From Siphonodentalium dalli (lineage: Eukaryota; Mollusca; Scaphopoda; Gadilida; Siphonodentaliidae): 64,000 nucleotides of DNA. This document shows positions 50,301-59,823 of this stretch, one piece after another. Positions within the stretch are counted from its first letter, which is position 1; each line of letters opens with the position of its first letter. The notes beneath the pieces were generated by a model. The model had not been told where the DNA came from. It was given only the letters and a program-made list of their open reading frames with translations, and ran no database searches. A program made the position numbers and the translations under genes. Location of the stretch: contig CP136064.1 of NCBI GenBank assembly GCA_032622095.1, positions 196,075,948 through 196,139,947 on the forward strand, given 5' to 3'.

Positions 50301-53300
50301 CAGGAGTGACATTGGTAACAGATGTGACATTTTGGTAACAGGAATGACCCTCCTGGTTTTCACAATGTGGCCATATGCAGTGAATTTTGGTACATAATAA
50401 TGTTATGTCACTCAAGAATCTTGCTTTTTTATGTGATCATCTTCTGCAAAAACTCAAACCATGTTTGGCAAGGTCAACACTCTGGCTGGCACTCGACTGG
50501 TGGGCATCAACAGATGAATACAATTGGACTCATAGGCTGATTCAGATAAAGAATAGGTTTGGGTTTTCACAATTCACCCTGTATAATTTACTCGGTCTGT
50601 GATTTATATTGAGAGCTAAGACTATTTATAAAAGTATGCAAATGTTTTGCTTGTTGGTGGGATAACTTGGAATAAATATCAAAAGATTTGCTGTAGCCAC
50701 CAAAGGACTAGTCTCTGCATCTCTGATGTGACTCTTTGTTGGAAATATAGTATAAAATCTTACTTTGAATCAAACCGGAATACCAAATCATTTGTATCCA
50801 TTTGACTCTTCAATACTAGTACATGTAGGTCACATATGACTTTTTCCATTAAGACATAGCTAGAAGATGTTAACACAAGACTTCAATTTATGGTCTTTAT
50901 TTTGAACAGAACTGTGCTATCAATTTCCGATATTTGATATGTGGCAAATTTAATGAAGTTGACCATGGCCTGAATGGGGGGGGGGGGGGGGGGGGGGCTT
51001 GCAAAATATCAAACAACAAATATGAAACATATATTACTTCATTTTTTTTCTCAAATGGATTATATTGAATTTCCTTCTTGTGATGAAAAGTGATGACTAC
51101 TGACTTTGGTGATCTTCATTGACAAGAACTGGCTAATCAAAGTGTTGTTGGCAATAAATGTTCATTGCACATATCTTTTTCACCTGTTTCTGTCCTGTTA
51201 CCAAAAAAGTAACAGGAGTGACAGTAACAGGAGTGACATATATGGCAGTTAATGACAAATTTCTAAAAACGTATTTGGATTTGAAAATTAAATGTTTTGC
51301 TAAAAGACTCATTCTAGAATATGAAAAATGTATTCCCGATACATCGAAAATGATAAAAGAAATTATATTGCGGTAACAGGAGTGACTTACAATTAACCTA
51401 CTCGCCTCATTTGTTCATTAATGCTCTCCATTATGCATAAATGATATCAAATCACCACTATTTCGACTTTTGTTGGGATTACCTATTTGGTGACCTTCCC
51501 TCTGGTGGCAGGTTCATCGAGAAGGCTACTTTACACCCTCATATAATTCCTTGTTATACTCTTGGTAACAGGAGTGACACAGAAATTTGTAACAGGAGCA
51601 ATGAGATCTATATTTTCAAGTTTAAATGAAGAAAGTCCATATTCCAGTTATAGTCGTTTTGTTCAAGTTTCATGGACTCAAATAGGATTGAATATGTGAT
51701 ATATATCTGATCTCTTCAGAAAAAAAATATAGTCAATACTGTTCAATGTAGAAAAGTAACATTCAGAAATTCATGACATGGACTCATGTTGGCTCTGTAA
51801 AAATCCAACAGCTCAAACTTTGGTTCAGTTTTTTTGTCTGAATATCATCCTAATTATCATGGTACCTAGACAAAATTATTATTTGTTTTTTTCCTGTTGT
51901 ACAAACTTCAGTAATTATAGGACCAATGGTTGTAACATCAAATTGTACACTTTTCAGATATTCACCCACTTATGTGCTGATATCAAATTGATGGTCAATG
52001 ACAGTGGTTCACTGATTTCTTATACTGGTGTTTTAAAACAGATTTTTCCTTCTTCCAGGCGATGGATTGTGAGAAATGTGTGGGTGCTATTGTGTGTAAA
52101 CTGGATATGCATAAAGGTGTGGTGAGGAGAGGATATATAGCTATGCTAGCCATCGACTCGGAATACAGGCGGAGAAAAATAGGTATGGTCACTTATAATC
52201 TTTAAAATTTATGTATACCGCATGTATATACATGTATTTACTTGAACACTGTCAAATATTTTGTTGATACATGTACCACATGCTATACAAGATTCCATTG
52301 TTTTTGGTCACTTTTACATTAGAATTTTACTAATACAACTATTCTCTGTCAGAAATTATGTGGTTTAGCATTCATTACCCCAAATTAGGGAGGTATGACA
52401 CAACTGGTATTCAATACATGCATCTCAACACTGGCAACAGATCCTTGAAATTTACTTTTAATCGGGTGTACTAGACTCCTGCACATCCCAATTTCCAGTT
52501 GATAATGCAAGTTTTTGGTACGATGTCTCAACTTCCCTTTGTTGGATTCTATAGAATTATACATCAAAAGAAAGGACATGTCATGGCCAATAAGAAACAC
52601 TGAAATATTTTGTGACTGAGTTGAACAATTTTGAGAATCTATGAGGAATATGAAAGATGGTGTGTTTTTCCCATATTCAGACTTGTGAACCTTGTCACTG
52701 GTATAGTATACCGGTATATATTGGTTTCACTGTTATTTTTTTCCCAGGGGCCTGTGCCATTCACCATTATTCAGAATTTATGCATTTATAAATGCTTCAC
52801 ATACTTAACATGATACAAGGAAATTGCATCAAATATGTATCTCAATAACACAGTTCATGTGTTATTGAGATACATATTTGATGCAATTTCCTATACTATA
52901 CCAGTGACAATGTTCACAAGTCTGAATATGGGAAAAACACACCATCTTTCATATTCCTCATAGATTCTCAAAATTGTTCAACTCAGTCACAAAATATTTC
53001 AGTGTTTCTTATTGGCCATGACATGTCCTTTCTTTTGATGTATAATTCTATAGAATCCAACAAAGGGAAGTCGAGACATCGTACCAAAAACTTGCAATAT
53101 CAACTGGAAATTTGGGAGTAAGACCGATCGTCAGTCTCCCTGTCTGCCTAATATCCTCAATAATTCTAAAACATTGTTAACTTGGCAAAATATGCCTCAG
53201 TTTATGTTATAGGGCATTAAATTTTCTTTCGTTTGATATAACTTCATGAAGTCAATTTAATTGTAGTCGACTTATCGTATGGGGAATTCGCCAGTTCAGC

Positions 53301-55527
53301 AATTGCGATCGTAATAATTTAATTTGTATCCATGTATAATCACTACTTGCCTGACAAGGAAACTGATGACCACTTTTCGTCGGTAGGTTTTGCTAGTTAT
53401 CAATACGATATCTTGACTTCCCTTTGTTTGATACTATTGAATTAATCATCAAAAGAAAAGAAATTTCATGGCCAATAAGACACAATGGAATATATTGTGA
53501 CTGAGAAGAAAGATTTTGAGAATCTATGAGGAATATGATAGATGGTGTGTTTTTCCCAAAATCGGACTTGTGAATCTTGTCATTGTTATAGTATATATCT
53601 ATATGGTGCCTGACATACAACTGTAATATGGAAGAACTCGCATTCATTTTAATGTAACTTTAGTAAGTTTAGTTCATCCATGGGAAACTCCTCTTAGTTT
53701 TGGTGTTTGTTTTCCAGGAACAAGTCTGGTTTTGAGGGCAATAAGAGGCATGATTATGGATGACTGTGATGAGGTACAGTATAATTGTTCTTAATATAGG
53801 CAATTTAATATCCTGGTTTATGATCCTCTCCTACAACTTTTTCCTAAATATTGTAATAAAAAATTAAAAAAAATTATATGCATGGTTTATGTTCAGCCTG
53901 ATTAAAATATGAAGCATGTGTTCACAGTGGTGAAAATATTTGATGACAGAGTCTCTTTTTTGCTTTCACCTTCTTTTCAATTATTTATACTGTTTTATGG
54001 GAAGAAATACCTTAGTTTAATTTTTATAACTTGAGTAAAACTTTTAAAACTTGTATTTATAAATCTTGTGAATTTAATGGACAAGATTTGTTAATTATTG
54101 TGGTGCTGATTTTTTCCAGACACAAGGTGGAATTTTTTCCAGACACAAGGTGGGATGGGTGGGTATTTGGGGCCAGAAAACATGAGTAATGCAATTTTTT
54201 TCCTACACTGATATTGACTCATGTTTGTCCTCTATCAACCTTATGTAAACTCTTACATGTATCTATTTAATAAAATTATAGAGCATGGCTTGGAGTTGAC
54301 TACAAGGGTATAGTGCCCAGTGAGGTGGGTATAGTTCACTGCTTCGCAACGTGAACTATACTCACCCCAATGGGCAGTATAACCGCATAGTCAATGACAA
54401 GACATGTTCTAATTATTATATTTTACTCAACAATCCAAACTTTTAGCATGCATACTACATAACCATATCCTACAAACATGCGTCAATTACTGGACTGTTC
54501 AAATTCCCTTCATAAAACTTTAAAAGAAATCATGTACAACTCGTTTTACTGAGAAGAAATGTACTGTATGATCAAATTACCCATAAACAGTTTAAGAGAA
54601 ACATACTTGTCCCAAGAATATGTGTTGAAATCAAGTTCAATAAACTGAAATGCTCTGTATTTAGGTTTTGTTTTGAATGCACGAAAACCCGAAACTGTAT
54701 TGGAAGATCAATTCAACCACCGAATGTTGCCACTTTGCAAGTTGAAGCCATTTCTGGATGAGGTGAAATATACATGTATATATCATTTAGAACACATTTA
54801 GCTCCCTGTAGGGGGTCTATATATGGTCTGAGGTTCCAATACCAGCATTACAAATGCAGGAATTCTGGCAGACATAACTGGAAGTTCCCAAATCTGTTTG
54901 CTAAAATTTGCTAAATCACTTAATAAAGTGTGTTTGCCTATAAAACCGAATACAAACCTCCTGAAACAAAAACAACTTAATTACTAATATTTTTTATACA
55001 CCGGAACATATTGTTATTATAACATCATAGGTATTCCCTATTTCATATACTGGTACATATAATTTTTATATCAGATTGAATAAGTGTACATGTATATGCA
55101 GAACAAAGTTCCCTCTAGACATAATTCATGCTTACTCTGTGCACAAATAATAAAAAATAAAACTAAATGCCTCCTTCCCTCACTGATTTAAAGAAAATAT
55201 TGCTTGAGAATATTTTTATTTTTTTTGGTGTTAGAGAATTTAATGCATTTATCAACCTCAACCAGGATTTAAGAAAACCAAGTATAATTTTAGACTTCAA
55301 GTTGCAACTGGGCTTTAACAAAATTGTTATACCTTTGTACGTATCATACACATATTCAATGGTTATGTATCATTTATTGATCATTTCAGGTTGTTTTAGA
55401 AACAGAAATAACAAACAAGCCAGCATTGAGACTATATGAAAATCTAGGATTTGTCAGAGATAAAAGACTGTTTCGTTATTATTTAAATGGAGTTGACGCA
55501 CTGCGGTTAAAATTATGGCTGAGATGA
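35991..55527 (+). CDS. NAA30: NAA30, N-alpha-acetyltransferase 30 (NatC catalytic subunit), four exons
   Basis: Joining 35991-36569, 52059-52182, 53718-53773 and 55390-55527 gives 897 nt and 298 residues. NAA30 transfers acetyl from acetyl-CoA to the N-termini of nascent proteins starting Met-Leu/Ile/Phe/Tyr, in the NatC complex with NAA35 and NAA38 at the ribosome. The GNAT domain (about 149-298) is almost identical to the vertebrate one: [81 protein letters not shown] and the end LRLKLWLR. The N-terminal 148 residues are poorly conserved, shorter than in human (298 versus about 362 in total) and contain a Cys cluster (36, 38, 42, 55, 58). The acetyl-CoA loop reads RRRKIG, where vertebrates have RRNGIG. 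All introns are GT-AG (phases 0, 1, 0). Two consecutive ATGs start the frame; the second has a purine at -3 and G at +4. Identification is certain. Confidence 0.96.
36674..36782. repeat. Foldback with 14-bp outer arms in NAA30 intron 1
   Basis: TGATGACTCGGGCC and GGCCCGAGTCATCA face each other about 110 bp apart; an inner imperfect palindrome (GCCCC...GGGGC) lies near 36733-36755. Confidence 0.6.
36825..36880. mobile_element. Pogo/Tigger-like terminal repeat fragment
   Basis: GTAAAACCTCTCCAAACCGA followed by an internal inverted copy (TTCGGTTTAGAGAGGTGTTCG). The matching right end is at 42855-42892. Termini of the type CAGTAAAACCTCTATAAACC are typical of pogo-like elements. Confidence 0.4.
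37241..38293. mobile_element. Non-autonomous hAT element, 8-bp target duplication
   Basis: Ends TAGAGCTGAAACGGTT and AACCGTTTCAGCTCTA are exact inverted repeats. GTTTAAGT stands on both sides (37233-37240 and 38294-38301), an exact 8-bp target-site duplication as made by hAT transposases. Subterminal 'aaccggtta' words recur at both ends. No transposase frame. It lies in NAA30 intron 1. Confidence 0.85.
38423..38462. repeat. Perfect 15-bp stem-loop
   Basis: GCGGGCCGATAATGA, a 10-base loop and TCATTATCGGCCCGC. GC-rich ends in AT-rich surroundings. Confidence 0.8.
38873..39004. repeat. Large palindrome (foldback)
   Basis: Arms of about 55 bp (TTATGGTTTATAAACGGCC, then GGAATGATTAACAGCCC) around the centre TCCCTCGACTTCGTCTCGGG. 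Non-coding. Confidence 0.75.
38994..39260. repeat. Copy of the repeat forming the 52.5-53.1 kb inverted repeat
   Basis: Shares 'tctcgactt', 'tattgccaataaggcaca', 'ctggtatagt' and 'ccccaggggcctgtg' in the same order as 52.5-52.76 kb and 53.39-53.6 kb. Confidence 0.5.
39353..41330. mobile_element. hAT-like element hosting a nested insertion
   Basis: Ends TAGTGTTGAAACGAACC and GTCGTTTCAACACTA. Flanks CCTGTCAC (39345-39352) and CCTGTTAC (41331-41338) match at 7 of 8 bases, a decayed 8-bp target duplication. Subterminal 'cgtcgac'/'gtcgacg' words occur at both ends. Element A (39796-41074) is inserted inside, leaving about 700 bp of host element. Confidence 0.7.
39796..41074 (-). mobile_element. 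Nested element A with CAGGGTTTCCGCC terminus
   Basis: Starts CAGGGTTTCCGCCAAGG and ends GGCTGAAACCCTG. Flanks CATGAGT and CATGATT suggest a 7-bp target duplication with one mismatch. Its whole length is an inverted, diverged copy of element B (41442-42558). It contains two internal repeats of 'tacgatagcac(a/g)ggatctc'. No transposase is recognised. Confidence 0.7.
41442..42558 (+). mobile_element. Element B, inverted partner of A, exact 7-bp target duplication
   Basis: Begins CAGGGTTTCCGCCAGGC and ends CCCCTGGCGGAAACCCTG. GAATATT flanks both sides (41435-41441, 42559-42565). A poly-C run of about 34 (42086-42119) corresponds to a short G-run in element A. The sequence pairs with A over about 1.1 kb. 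Confidence 0.75.
42565..42895. mobile_element. Pogo-like element right end
   Basis: Ends in GGTTTATAGAGGTTTTACTGTA after two 'cggtttatagagg' words. Repeated at 44830-45160 by the tandem duplication. It may pair with the left-end fragment at 36825, which would imply a larger invaded element. Confidence 0.45.
42896..43904. other. Unclassified intron DNA, repeated by the duplication
   Basis: AT-rich. Frames such as 43402-43635 (plus) and 43683-43958 (minus, hydrophobic) have no supporting signals. Confidence 0.35.
43905..46169 (+). repeat. Tandem duplication, second copy (2265 bp)
   Basis: Repeats the right part of element B, the pogo-like end and the unclassified DNA that follows. Its right edge (GGCGGAAT/CAT) lies 7 bp before the large palindrome at 46176. 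Confidence 0.9.
46176..46440. repeat. Double palindrome (two hairpins inside one foldback)
   Basis: CAGAATGAGGTTCCCAGAGG and related words occur four times in alternating orientation: two inner hairpins (centres near 46256 and 46355) sit inside an outer inverted repeat (GAAATAGTGTGTCTGTCATT / GACAGGCACACTATTTC). GACGTA occurs at each edge. A decayed relative is at 60180-60560. Confidence 0.8.
46602..47190. mobile_element. Long-terminal-inverted-repeat palindromic element, copy 1
   Basis: Termini TTAGATCATGCCATGAAT and ATTCATGTCATGATC; each end also has its own small inverted repeat (GTAGAGATCAT). Arms (CCAGTACAAAACCTGGGAAC / GTTCCAAGGTTTTGTACTGG) extend about 200 bp. Related to 63382-63891. 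Target duplication not clear here. Confidence 0.75.
47600..48240 (+). repeat. Family F tandem repeat, three diverged units
   Basis: 'gttcaattgttttgttt' recurs near 47722, 47870 and 48049, with 'tctcaatgaaattt' between units. Block end 'atgcaccgagtgacagtcca' recurs at about 49383. The open frames here follow the repeat, not a gene. Confidence 0.65.
48430..48712 (+). repeat. Direct repeat, left copy (partner at 49425-49690)
   Basis: 'atctatatacgagcaa', 'agttctcataaaatactac', 'tatcaccactttgtgtgttccc' and 'tactaccttc' variants recur in the same order about 970 bp to the right. Confidence 0.6.
48904..49085 (+). mobile_element. Truncated Helentron-like element, plus orientation
   Basis: TAGCTCAACTTTACTTTATA then AAGTTTGAGCTATTGCC, followed by a reverse-complement diverged monomer ('gctcaccctacaggccatat', 'ctcatccgatcatcacc'). 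It is the element's 5' end; the rest is missing. Confidence 0.65.
49285..49690 (+). repeat. Direct repeat, right copy
   Basis: Carries the family F end (49285-49405) and then the partner of 48430-48712, so a block of roughly 700-1000 bp was duplicated and has since diverged. Confidence 0.55.
49948..51600. repeat. Cluster of the dispersed word GTAACAGGAGTGAC
   Basis: Exact copies at 50297, 51209, 51224, 51373 and 51565. One-base variants occur at 50315 and 50335, a decayed copy at 51589, and an inverted 13-base copy (GTCACTCCTGTTA) at 49948. Spacing is irregular and the words fall in different frames, so this is not a coding repeat. Subterminal transposase-binding motifs of a DNA transposon would look like this. 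Confidence 0.8.
50977..50997. repeat. Poly-G tract
   Basis: About 21 G in a row in NAA30 intron 1. Confidence 0.9.
52059..52182 (+). CDS. NAA30: NAA30 exon 2
   Basis: [20 protein letters not shown] to EYRRRKI plus one base. The acceptor is TTTTTCCTTCTTCCAG and the donor GTATGG, phase 1. It encodes beta strands 3-4 and the start of the acetyl-CoA pyrophosphate loop. Confidence 0.95.
52488..53117. repeat. Long inverted repeat in NAA30 intron 2
   Basis: Arms of about 265 bp (not counting a ~104-bp extra segment at about 52710-52812 in the left arm) face each other around CACAGTTCATGTG (about 52849-52861). Words: CCAATTTCCAGTTGATA, GACATGTCATGGCCAATAAG, ATGAAAGATGGTGTG. A third, direct copy lies at 53395-53600. 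Confidence 0.8.
53395..53600. repeat. Third copy of the intron 2 repeat
   Basis: Same orientation as the left arm: 'catcaaaagaaaag', 'catggccaataag', 'gaatctatgaggaatatga', 'gatggtgtgtttttccc'. It ends about 115 bp before exon 3. Confidence 0.7.
53718..53773 (+). CDS. NAA30: NAA30 exon 3
   Basis: A 56-nt micro-exon completing Gly235 and coding [18 protein letters not shown]. Acceptor TGTTTTCCAG, donor GTACAG, phase 0. It forms helix alpha3 behind the acetyl-CoA loop. Confidence 0.95.
54291..54404. repeat. Palindrome in NAA30 intron 3
   Basis: Arms of about 48 bp (GTTGACTACAAGGGTATAGT, then GGGTATAGTTCAC) around GCTTCGCAAC. Same layout as the other foldbacks, with its own arm sequence. Confidence 0.75.
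55390..55527 (+). CDS. NAA30: NAA30 exon 4 (terminal)
   Basis: [20 protein letters not shown] to LRLKLWLR and TGA. Acceptor GATCATTTCAG. It holds the last strand-helix pair of the GNAT fold, including the LYENLGF stretch typical of the family. Confidence 0.95.
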   Translation, partial: VVLETEITNKPALRLYENLGFVRDKRLFRYYLNGVDALRLKLWLR

Positions 55528-55724
55528 TGAATTAAGTAAATTAAGGGAGAGAGCATTGAATGTGTAATTTATTGTATGCGGAATAATCATGTGTGGGTTG
55601 TGTTATGCCCAAGGTATCTCCTATGAAAACCACTCGGCTAAGGCAGCAACAAAATTACTATTTTCTTCCATGAGCATTTTTTATTCAATCAGAAAGGAAG
55701 TATTTTTTTGCCTTGTTGACAAGG

Positions 55725-56066
55725 TCAGAGCCAACTGTAGTTCTGAAAATAAAGTGTAGATGAGAACCAGCTCTCCACATTGGTAATTAGTCCTCCTGTG
55801 TCATGATAAATAATTTGAGATTGAGCAGATAAGTTGACAGGGTGAGGATGATCAAATAGGCTCCGCTGAATGAACAAAATATCTGATGCTATGAAGAATA
55901 CCAAGTTTACTCTGTATCTATCAGTTGAGTCACTTTCACTGGAAGATCCTTGGGTTAGTTCTGTTATACTAGGATTACATGTCTTACAGTACTCCTGATG
56001 GGATCGATGTTGTAACGCTTTATACAGAAATGCACACTGTGATACGACCCATTCACCTGGCGTCAT
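55725..56066 (-). CDS. Open reading frame downstream of NAA30, unidentified
   Basis: 113 codons starting MTPGEWVVSQCAFLYKALQH, converging with NAA30. The first ~50 residues (Cys/Ser-rich, SSSESDSTDRY) look more protein-like than the rest, and a GTAAAC donor follows ACAGA at about 55914, so it might be a first exon. It overlaps the NAA30 3' UTR candidate. No family recognised. Confidence 0.2.
   Translation of the reverse strand: MTPGEWVVSQCAFLYKALQHRSHQEYCKTCNPSITELTQGSSSESDSTDRYRVNLVFFIASDILFIQRSLFDHPHPVNLSAQSQIIYHDTGGLITNVESWFSSTLYFQNYSWL
55748..55753 (+). terminator. Candidate NAA30 polyadenylation signal
   Basis: AATAAA 221 bp after the NAA30 stop, the first canonical signal downstream. 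Confidence 0.45.
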
Positions 56067-56277
56067 CCGAGACTCGTTTGCATTTCAGTATACAAAATAA
56101 AACATTTTGACATCGATACCATCACCTTCAGTACACCTAACATTTACCAGATTTTTTTCCCATTGCATTTGGAATCATGTTTATGAACTCTTTAGGTATT
56201 ATCAATTCCATTTAGTTGTCTAAACCATTGACCCAAGTTTCCTTCATTTTCGCCAGCGAGCAACATCGCCGTCATCG

Positions 56278-56409
56278 GTAGACACTGGCATAGATGATGT
56301 GTCAACAACTCATGCCTCTCAGTTCACGCAATTTACATCCACAATATTGGTGGGAATTTATCTTGCCATATTGCCACTTTTTAGTGAAAAAGGCTATTGT
56401 ACAGTAATG
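56278..56409 (+). other. Exon-like segment, unidentified
   Basis: After TTCATTTTCGCCAG the frame reads ATSPSSVDTGIDDVSTTHAS and runs into a mariner-like MITE, where it stops. The acceptor and composition are suggestive only. Confidence 0.2.
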
Positions 56410-56612
56410 CCCTAAATAATTGACTCCTTAACCACAGCAGAATTATGGGTAATTTTTCAGGATTTAGTTGGAAATATGGCTTGTTGCCATTCATCGGAAA
56501 GCTCTCACTGAGTTCAGACAAATGGCAACAAGCCATATTTTCGACTAAATCCTGAACAATTACCCATAATTCTCATGTGGTTAAAGAGTCATTTATTTAG
56601 GGCATTACTGTA
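56400..56612. mobile_element. Palindromic mariner-like MITE, copy 4
   Basis: TACAGTAATGCCC to GGGCATTACTGTA with about 100-bp arms. Confidence 0.85.
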
Positions 56613-57306
56613 TCAAATATCAACATAATGAATAATAGGCAGCCTTTCCATGGCAGAGTGCTATGAAATATTTACACAAACCTTTGATATGTCAATATAA
56701 TAAATTTAAACTAATTAATGCGTCTGTCCTTTTTTAGAGATACACCTATCTAAACTGTATGACTACATTATGAAGATGACTATTTCAGTAAAGTGTTCAA
56801 CAGCACTGTTACAGCACACATATTAAATTATTAAATTGGACTCCATCTTTGCCGGCATCTATCTCCACAAAATTTACTGGCTGTCAATGCTGAAGGAAAT
56901 TTGGTTAAAAAAAGTTGTTTGACCTCACAAAATCTCGATTTATTTTAATACTATGACAATGAGAAGGTTTGATATTTACCAAAAAATGCGTTAATATTGG
57001 ACAGAGAAATTGATAAATAGCCCTCTAATAGATCAAAAACAGAACAGACTGCTATCATGTTATGACAATTCCATAAACTACTGCCTGGTCTTTTGATAGA
57101 GTGAGAATCCCATCTTCCCTTGCCGCTGCACAATAGAAGACAAAATGTTTATACCTGCCCACATAACTTACTTCATTATCATAGACATTTTTAATGAAAT
57201 GGACGCTGTTATTTAATATTTATTCACTTGATGTCCCAGAGTGTTAACATATCACTCCACCAGTCTTTTGGTTTTGAAGCTGGCTGCTACATCTGCAAAC
57301 CCAACA

Positions 57307-57532
57307 TACAGTAATGCCCTAAATAATGGACTCCTTAAACACAGCAGAATTATGGGTAATTTTTCAGGATTTAGTCGGAAATATGGCTTGTTGCCATTCA
57401 GTGGAAAGCTCTGTGTGAACTTTCTGATGAATGGCAACAAGCCATATTTCCGAATAAATCAAGACTAAATCCTGATAAATTAACCATAATTCTGCTGTTG
57501 TTAAGTAGTCGATTATTTAGGACATTACTGTA
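57307..57532. mobile_element. Palindromic mariner-like MITE, copy 5
   Basis: TACAGTAATGCCC to GGACATTACTGTA; the right arm has a small internal duplication ('aaatcaagactaaatcctg'). Confidence 0.85.
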
Positions 57533-58042
57533 ATTCGACGATTGTATCGCCTTGTTAGAATTACTTACTCAAGTAAATTTAAATTACTTACTCAAATAAA
57601 TGTAAGCATGGACATGCTTTATATAAAGTAAATCTGAAATTTCTGCCTCATGATACTTATTTGAGAGAGTTGGGCACTAGTTTTAGTCAATATGCACAGG
57701 CAAAGCAAATGACGTTACACATCTGGTGTGCGGCTTTAATTGCAACATTATATATTGACACAGAATAAAATGACTGTTAATAGCTAAAATGCCTGGTTTA
57801 TCATGCGAAGGGCCAATAGTAAGATTCCTTTTATATGAATAATATACACAACACGCTTTCTGTGAGTTTTCAAGATGTGCAGTGTCATGTTATTTGATGA
57901 TTTTTATTTTTTTTACGAATTTTCCCAATATTTGGGCTTCTGTTTGACTAGCGATAGCATACCTCACTTCAAAGATAACAGTGATATATAGCGAGCCTTT
58001 TATTTTCAAAATTGAAAGACTGCTCCACATATATGTACATGA

Positions 58043-58144
58043 TACAGTAATGTCCTAAATAATCGACTCCTTAACCGCAGCAGAATTATGGGTAATTTTT
58101 CAGGATTTAGTCGGAAATAGTCGATTATTTAGGGCATTACTGTA
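58043..58144. mobile_element. Palindromic mariner-like MITE, copy 6, internally deleted
   Basis: Both TACAGTAATG/CATTACTGTA ends are present but most of the right arm and the centre are missing: the left arm joins AGTCGATTATTTAGGGC at GGAAATAGTCG. Confidence 0.8.
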
Positions 58145-58318
58145 CATCATTGTACATGCCAGAAAGTGTTGCCTTTCTGTGATTCATCTTCTATTCCAGC
58201 CTTATGAAAATAAATTTGTTGTTGACTGTTTGTTACACAAAACGTTATACAGACTCCAATGGAATTAGCTACAGTTTTGCCCTTTCTTTACTGAAATACT
58301 CATTGATGAGTAGTTCCT

Positions 58319-58410
58319 TTAGGAAATGTTTAGATAATAAGTTCAACAAACAGCCCAGGATGTTGTATATGCCGTTTGTTGAACTTATTATTTATACATT
58401 TCCTGCCAAT
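58319..58410. repeat. Stem-loop with ~30-bp arms
   Basis: TAGGAAATGTTTAGATAATA, then AGTTCAACAAAC, pairs with GTTTGTTGAACT and TATTATTTATACATTTCCT. Confidence 0.75.
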
Positions 58411-58695
58411 GAATAGGAATTATTCTGCACTTTTATTATCTTTTCGTACGTCTGTCATCTGTTTATTTTTCCTGAGCACCCCTCCAAATGATTAATACAC
58501 AATTCCAATGTATACCTTTACAACTGAATAGGAGAATTGATTTAGTAAAGAAAGGGTTAGACAGGTTTCCTTCATCCACTCCAGCTTACGGCGACCCATG
58601 TATCTCCTAGCACTTAGTTATTTCCAGACCCTGTGGTTGAAAGTTGTAATGTTTGTATATTAGCAGGGCACTCAAGTTATTCGTGACATTGATAC

Positions 58696-58912
58696 TACAG
58701 TAATGCCCTAAATAATCGACTCCTTAACCACAGAAGAATTATGGGTAATTTTTCAGGATTTAGTCGGAAATATGGCTTGTTTCCATTCATTGGAAAGCTC
58801 TCTGTGAGAGCTTTCTATATGAATGGCAACAAGCCATATTTCCAACTAAATTCTGAAAAATTACCCATAATTCTGATGTGGTTAAGGAGTCGATTATTTG
58901 GGCATTACTTTA
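58696..58912. mobile_element. Palindromic mariner-like MITE, copy 7
   Basis: TACAGTAATGCCC to GGGCATTACTTTA, about 100-bp arms, slightly diverged at the right end. Confidence 0.85.
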
Positions 58913-59326
58913 GGGGAGCTTTATTAACAAAGAAACACAACATATATGTACCGGGTACTTCAGATGTTGATTGAGATTCAGAATTTGAAACATGAGTAAA
59001 TCTAACCAGTCTTCTTTTCCTCAGATTTTCTGTTCCTTTTTATGAAAATAGTGGAAACAAATATAGCTTTTAAATCCCATAGCATGATGTATCATTTCTC
59101 ATTTTATCACAGAGAAGGATATATTATGTTGAAGGCTAAATATCTTAAAGGGACCCAAGGAAATCAGAGTGGGCAATTGTGCAAAAAACATAATAGTCTG
59201 TAAAAACATCACGACTAAGAAGAACATGGAGAAATATATACACTTTGTTCTTATATTCATTATTGATAGTTCTGCAATAATTAAATCTCGATAGTTGAAA
59301 CCCGCGTTATGTAAACAAAACTGTGG

Positions 59327-59823
59327 CCTTAAAGATACGGGCGGCGGTGGGTATGCTGTTAAAATATTCACCTCCGTCAAAAACTGCCATAAACAGAAAT
59401 AGTGAAATATAGAGACTTATACCAATCAGAAGTATGTTATTGTCAATTTTTTTTCCTTTGTTATGTAAACAAAAGCAAAAAAATTTACGTTACCTGGCTT
59501 TTGTTTAGATCCAGATATGGTAACATAAAGACCGTTATTTGTTACTGTTTTCCTGATATGGAAATAATAAAGAGCATTTATATATTTTGTGTGTGATTAA
59601 CCAATAGAATTGCTCTGTGTTATGTAAACAGAAGCACAACTTCTGTAACACGAGCAGGCTCTTGTTTACGTACACCATCATACGTCTTGACGACAATATA
59701 CTATTTACGCGCTGATTATGTTTGGCATATGAACAAAACTATATATATTTTAATATTCCTTCTGTTGATGGCGATTTGAACAAATATGAATATTTCTGCA
59801 ACGAATGCCGCCCGTGCCTTTAA
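59327..59823. mobile_element. ~500-bp MITE, reference copy of the 14.2-15.3 kb family
   Basis: Ends CTTAAAGATACGGGCGGC and GCCGCCCGTGCCTTTAAG are inverted repeats. The interior has GTTACTGTTTTCCTGATATG and TACGTCTTGACGACAATATA. No coding potential. Confidence 0.75.
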
